A stretch of 6,154 nt of DNA from an uncultured Zoogloea sp. GTDB taxonomy: Bacteria; Pseudomonadota; Gammaproteobacteria; Burkholderiales; Rhodocyclaceae. Both the position numbers and the translations under genes were made by a program. Within the stretch, counting starts at the first letter, position 1; each line of letters opens with the position of its first letter. The DNA is taken from NCBI GenBank assembly GCA_937967645.1, contig CALBTT010000023.1, positions 1 through 6,154 of the forward strand. Direction: 5' to 3'. Below are positions 5,408-6,154 of the stretch, one piece after another. The notes beneath the pieces are model-generated. The model was not told the origin of the DNA. It did not search any database and was given only the letters and a program-made list of their open reading frames with translations.

Positions 5408-6154
5408 GCTGGAAGCACTGGCGCTTCACCTCATCAGCATTCTCAAGACCGACGCAGCCGACTACTGCGATCTGGAAACCGTCGATGGCAACACCATCGT
5501 CGCGAACGATGGCTCGCTGGCGAGCATCATCAAGTTCAACGGCACGAAGTCCGTTCTCGGGCGGGATCAGTTCGAGCGGATGGTGGGCCTCATGGAGCGG
5601 TCGCTGACGACTTACTTCATGACCAAGGGGCACCAACTGCAAGTCGTGTTCCGCCGCGATCTGGACGCGAGCGCGACGCTCAACAGCAACGCGCAAGGCC
5701 AGCACATGACTGCTGACCGCCTGCAACTCGCGGTGCATGACCTGATCGACGAGGGCGTGGACAAGTACATGCAGTACGTCTACGACGAAGAGTGCTATCT
5801 GGTGTTCTGGTCGCGCCCCGCGCTGCTCGACCCGGCCGAGTCGCGCATGTCCCGCGACGAAACCAACGAGTTCCGCAAGGAGCACCAGTGGCCGACGATG
5901 AAGGAAGGCCAGAACCTCCTTCGTCCGATCCGCTTCCTCTACGACCGTCACCAGTCCTTCGTCTCGAAGGTCTGCGATGACCTCGGCTCGCCGGAGTTCG
6001 GCTGCTCCATCGAGCGCATGAACGTCCAAGAGATGCTGCGCACCGTTCGCAAGAGCGTGTTCCCGGACTACACGCACGACAACTGGAAGGCCGCGATCCC
6101 CGGCGAGAAGGTGCCGATGCGCTGGAAGTCCAACGACGACATGGGCGACGCCTC
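5394..6154 (+). CDS. traU: TraU / DotO (IcmB)-type ATPase, 3'-partial
   Basis: The frame is open from ATG 5394 to the window edge: 253 complete codons, without a stop. The visible part is the soluble N-terminal region; there is no signal peptide or membrane helix. Family resemblance is in the start: a helix, then a YCDLETVDGNTIVANDGSLAS stretch, a strand-rich IIKFNG, and LGRDQFERMVGLMERSL with a later HQLQVVFRRDLD. This matches the N-terminal plan of IcmB/DotO and TraU as I know it, the VirB4-like AAA+ motor of type IVB systems, whose full length is about 1000 residues. The Walker A and B motifs lie beyond the window and cannot be checked. The gene overlaps the 67-aa gene by 14 bp. In the family this ATPase works at the cytoplasmic base of the channel with DotB. 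Confidence 0.85.
   Translation, partial: MASGKLEALALHLISILKTDAADYCDLETVDGNTIVANDGSLASIIKFNGTKSVLGRDQFERMVGLMERSLTTYFMTKGHQLQVVFRRDLDASATLNSNAQGQHMTADRLQLAVHDLIDEGVDKYMQYVYDEECYLVFWSRPALLDPAESRMSRDETNEFRKEHQWPTMKEGQNLLRPIRFLYDRHQSFVSKVCDDLGSPEFGCSIERMNVQEMLRTVRKSVFPDYTHDNWKAAIPGEKVPMRWKSNDDMGDA

Noticed and set aside
5391..6077. Minus-strand frame (228 aa) opposite the DotO-like gene
   Set aside because: The plus frame continues open to the edge and shows clear IcmB-type sequence; the minus product has a shadow composition.

Overview
The window is a single co-directional (+ strand) block of type IVB (I-type, IncI/Dot-Icm-like) secretion or conjugation genes. All genes read left to right with short gaps or overlaps, and the strand is fully used. 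High GC (roughly 60% by eye) and G/C-ending codons suggest a beta- or gammaproteobacterial host. The sequence does not say which host, or whether the carrier is a plasmid or an integrative conjugative element. No replication, integration, transposon, tRNA, rRNA or CRISPR feature is visible.

Layout: 1-1347 is the C-terminal bulk of a TraO/DotG(IcmE)-type VirB10-like core-complex protein, with its start cut off by the window edge. 1359-2111 is a TraP/DotF(IcmG)-type bitopic protein with a one-turn-perfect leucine heptad coiled coil. 2139-2744 is a polytopic TraQ/DotE(IcmC)-type protein. 2812-3201 is a small TraR/DotP(IcmD)-type protein with a signal peptide and two membrane segments. 3264-3995 is a TraT/DotN(IcmJ)-type protein with a zinc-finger/HNH fold. 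4000-5214 is an unrecognised 404-aa soluble protein. 5204-5407 is an unrecognised 67-aa protein. 5394-6154 is the N-terminal quarter of a TraU/DotO(IcmB)-type ATPase that runs off the end.

The order TraO-P-Q-R-T-U matches the R64 tra and Legionella icmE-G-C-D-J-B order as I know it, and this supports each weak individual call. Two things depart from that order. Two extra genes sit between the DotN-like and DotO-like genes and are tied to the ATPase gene by 11-bp and 14-bp overlaps. The small traR-like gene is also bracketed by the only two real non-coding gaps: a leader with three CAACCT repeats and a 10-bp palindrome, and a downstream 11-bp perfect GC hairpin with no U-tract. This suggests that the traR-like gene is expressed differently from its neighbours.

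Together the products would build the envelope-spanning channel (TraO, TraP, TraQ, TraR), part of the coupling or recruitment apparatus (TraT) and the cytoplasmic motor (TraU). The 404-aa and 67-aa proteins are candidates for lineage-specific parts or chaperones of that motor or coupling complex. Family assignments rest on reading the proteins and on gene order; no database search was run.
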